Source: Baffinella frigidus
Lineage: Eukaryota; Cryptophyceae; Cryptomonadales; Baffinellaceae
Assembly: GCA_026770585.1 (NCBI GenBank)
Contig: MU646865.1
Location: forward strand, 172,194-183,799
DNA: 11,606 nt
Direction: 5' to 3'
In this document: piece by piece, positions 10,610 to 11,606 of the stretch
Numbering within the stretch: position 1 is the stretch's first letter
How the letters are laid out: each line of letters opens with the position of its first letter
Notes under the pieces: model-generated
Databases searched by the model: none
What the model was told of the DNA's origin: nothing
What the model saw: the letters and a program-made list of their open reading frames with translations, nothing else
Program-made: the position numbers and the translations under genes

Positions 10610-11023
10610 GTCTATAGCCCATTTTAATCTCGGAACACAACAGAATACGTTATGTCAAATCTATTTTAAAATGGATTTATGCTGTGTTGAGCCTTAGTTG
10701 TATGACGTCCTGGCTGAGGAGGTCTGTGCCATTTCCTGTTGAGGTTTCAGGGTTCAGGTTTTAGGGTCGAGGGTTGAGATTTCAGGGTTCAGGGCTCAGG
10801 GTTCAGGGTTGTGGGTTCAGGGTTCAGGGTTTAGGTCCACCATATCATCTCAGGGTTTAGGGTTTAGGGTTTCTAAACCCCAATCCATGGTTTTTAAACC
10901 CTAAACCCTAAACCCTAAACCCTAAACCGTTGAGGGTTGAGGGTTTAGAACCACCAAATGCTCAACCCTCAACCTTCAACCCTCAACCCTGAGCCCCAAA
11001 TCCCTCTCTCTGTATCATCACAG
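10610..11023. other. K-L intron with AT palindrome and heptamer inversion
   Basis: It is 414 bases from GTCTATAG to the strong acceptor TCCCTCTCTCTGTATCATCACAG. It contains the near-palindrome AAATCTATTTTAAAATGGATTT at 10657-10678 (one mismatch pair), G-rich heptamers 10740-10870 (TCAGGGT and TTTAGGG), a switch to CCCTAAA at about 10870-10925, and CTCAACC units to the end. No exon copy is seen inside. Confidence 0.6.
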
Positions 11024-11606
11024 GTGGCTGCAGCAGGCGCCATCCCGGCTCTCGTCGCGGCCCTAGCAGGCCCGCGCCCCTCTCAGGAGCACTCCGCGTC
11101 TCCCCATCCGTCTCCTCCTCCTCCTCGTCAGTCCCCTGCGTCCTTGGGAGGAGGAGAAGAGTCGGGGGGAGCAGTGGGGGGAGGAGGAGGAGCAGATGGG
11201 GGGGAGAAAGAAGGAGGATGGAGAGGGGGGGCGGGGGCGGGCGTCTCTCCCAGGGAGGAGCAGCAGCATGGTATCCCTCCCACGGGAGGGGGGCAGCATA
11301 CAGCACCCAGCGGCCCGGTTGCTGCCCGGTGGCAGCATGCGGCATCGTTGGCTATCCGGGCGCGGATTGCCGCTATGGATTCGGGGGGGGGAAGAGCAGG
11401 AGGAGGGGGAAGAGGTGGGGCAGGAAGAGGAGGGGGGGCATCCATGGAGAATCATGCGGCTGCGCCGAGCAGCGCGGGTCCTGCGCCCGCTGATGGGGAG
11501 CAGCGTGGCCCCGGAGGAGGAGGAGGAGGAGGAGGTCGCGCTGCCGCGGTCGGGGAGAAGCATGAGGGAGGAGGAGGAGGAGGAGGAGGGGAACGGGGAG
11601 GAGGAG
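11024..11606 (+). CDS. Exon L: ARM third helix running into a Gly-rich region, 3' partial
   Basis: After a pyrimidine-rich tract and CAG, the frame starts VAAAGAIPALVAALAG, an almost perfect ARM third helix following exon K. It then stays open without a stop for all 194 codons to the window end. After the helix come a Pro/Ser-rich stretch (HPSPPPPR), Gly/Glu/Ala-rich sequence, and long Gly runs encoded by GGA. At about codons 102-117 a segment RWQHAASLAIRARIAAMDSG resembles the next ARM half, so the Gly-rich part may be insertions inside the ARM array. There is no initiating Met, as expected for an internal exon. The GGA repeats lower the chance of stops, so openness alone is weak evidence; the ARM start, phase fit and acceptor are stronger. 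Antisense frames rich in Ser and Pro are mirror images of the GGA runs. Confidence 0.6.
   Translation, partial: MAAAGAIPALVAALAGPRPSQEHSASPHPSPPPPRQSPASLGGGEESGGAVGGGGGADGGEKEGGWRGGAGAGVSPREEQQHGIPPTGGGQHTAPSGPVAARWQHAASLAIRARIAAMDSGGGRAGGGGRGGAGRGGGASMENHAAAPSSAGPAPADGEQRGPGGGGGGGGRAAAVGEKHEGGGGGGGGERGGG

Noticed and set aside
10983-11563. Minus-strand open frames rich in Ser and Pro (three overlapping)
   Set aside because: They are antisense to the GGA runs of exon L; several frames are open at once because the complement TCC/CTC/CCT has no stops. The sense frame begins with an ARM helix and a good acceptor.

Overview
This window looks nuclear and eukaryotic. Its background is several kilobases of degenerate telomere-type heptamers (CCCTAAA on +, TTTAGGG on -, with variants such as CCCGAAA, CCCTGAA, CCGGAAC). 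There are also short exon-like segments with AG/GT borders, foldback and MITE-like elements, AT-rich minisatellites and a long (TA)n/(GATA)n microsatellite. TTTAGGG-type telomeres occur in green algae and plants and in several alveolates, including coccidia. Dense interspersed heptamers around short exons with low-complexity coding insertions would fit a coccidian such as Eimeria or a repeat-rich alga. I cannot decide between these from sequence alone. No rRNA, tRNA, CRISPR or bacterial-type operon is visible.

No ordinary long ORF is convincing. Most long ORFs are translations of heptamer repeats (NPETRNPEP-like) or of GGA repeats on the opposite strand. The coding signal is instead a series of short plus-strand segments, each bounded by AG before and usually GT after, each encoding half of an armadillo (ARM) repeat. 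In order I call them A (563-601), B (2398-2460 and relatives), C (3862-3924), D (4901-4966), E (5848-5919), F (6115-6174), G (6800-6916), H (7107-7181), I (8861-8941), J (10111-10187), K (10555-10609) and L (11024 to the window end). They are collinear and phase-compatible. C+D is 43 codons, E+F 44 and J+K 44, which is the length of one ARM repeat. J ends two bases into a codon and K supplies the missing base. I read this as the middle of one multi-exon ARM-repeat gene, open at both ends of the window, or its decaying relic.

Almost every exon is surrounded by extra copies of itself: A about 5, B about 9-10, C 5, D 5, E 2, F 1 plus remnants, G 4, H 3, I 5, J 3. Some copies are truncated or frameshifted, but several keep frame and splice borders. 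The three H copies repeat at exactly 229 bp. Local exon+intron duplication has therefore shaped the locus. Whether the intact duplicates are alternative exons or dead copies is the main open question.

Layout: 1-930 heptamers with A copies; 930-3180 B copies with AT-rich minisatellites, a CATGGTG minisatellite and about 65-bp terminal-inverted-repeat elements ending just before B copies; 3180-3720 heptamers, a MITE and a large foldback; 3720-4430 C array; 4430-4900 heptamers, a tandem repeat and an inverted repeat; 4900-5430 D array; 5730-6175 E and F; 6360-6920 G array; 7107-7640 H array, then a 140-bp MITE related in inverse orientation to 3322-3460; 8060-8941 I array split by a microsatellite; 9050-9560 foldback and unassigned DNA; 9850-10610 J array and K; 10610-11023 a final heptamer-rich intron with an orientation switch; 11024-11606 exon L, an ARM helix running into a Gly-rich coding stretch.
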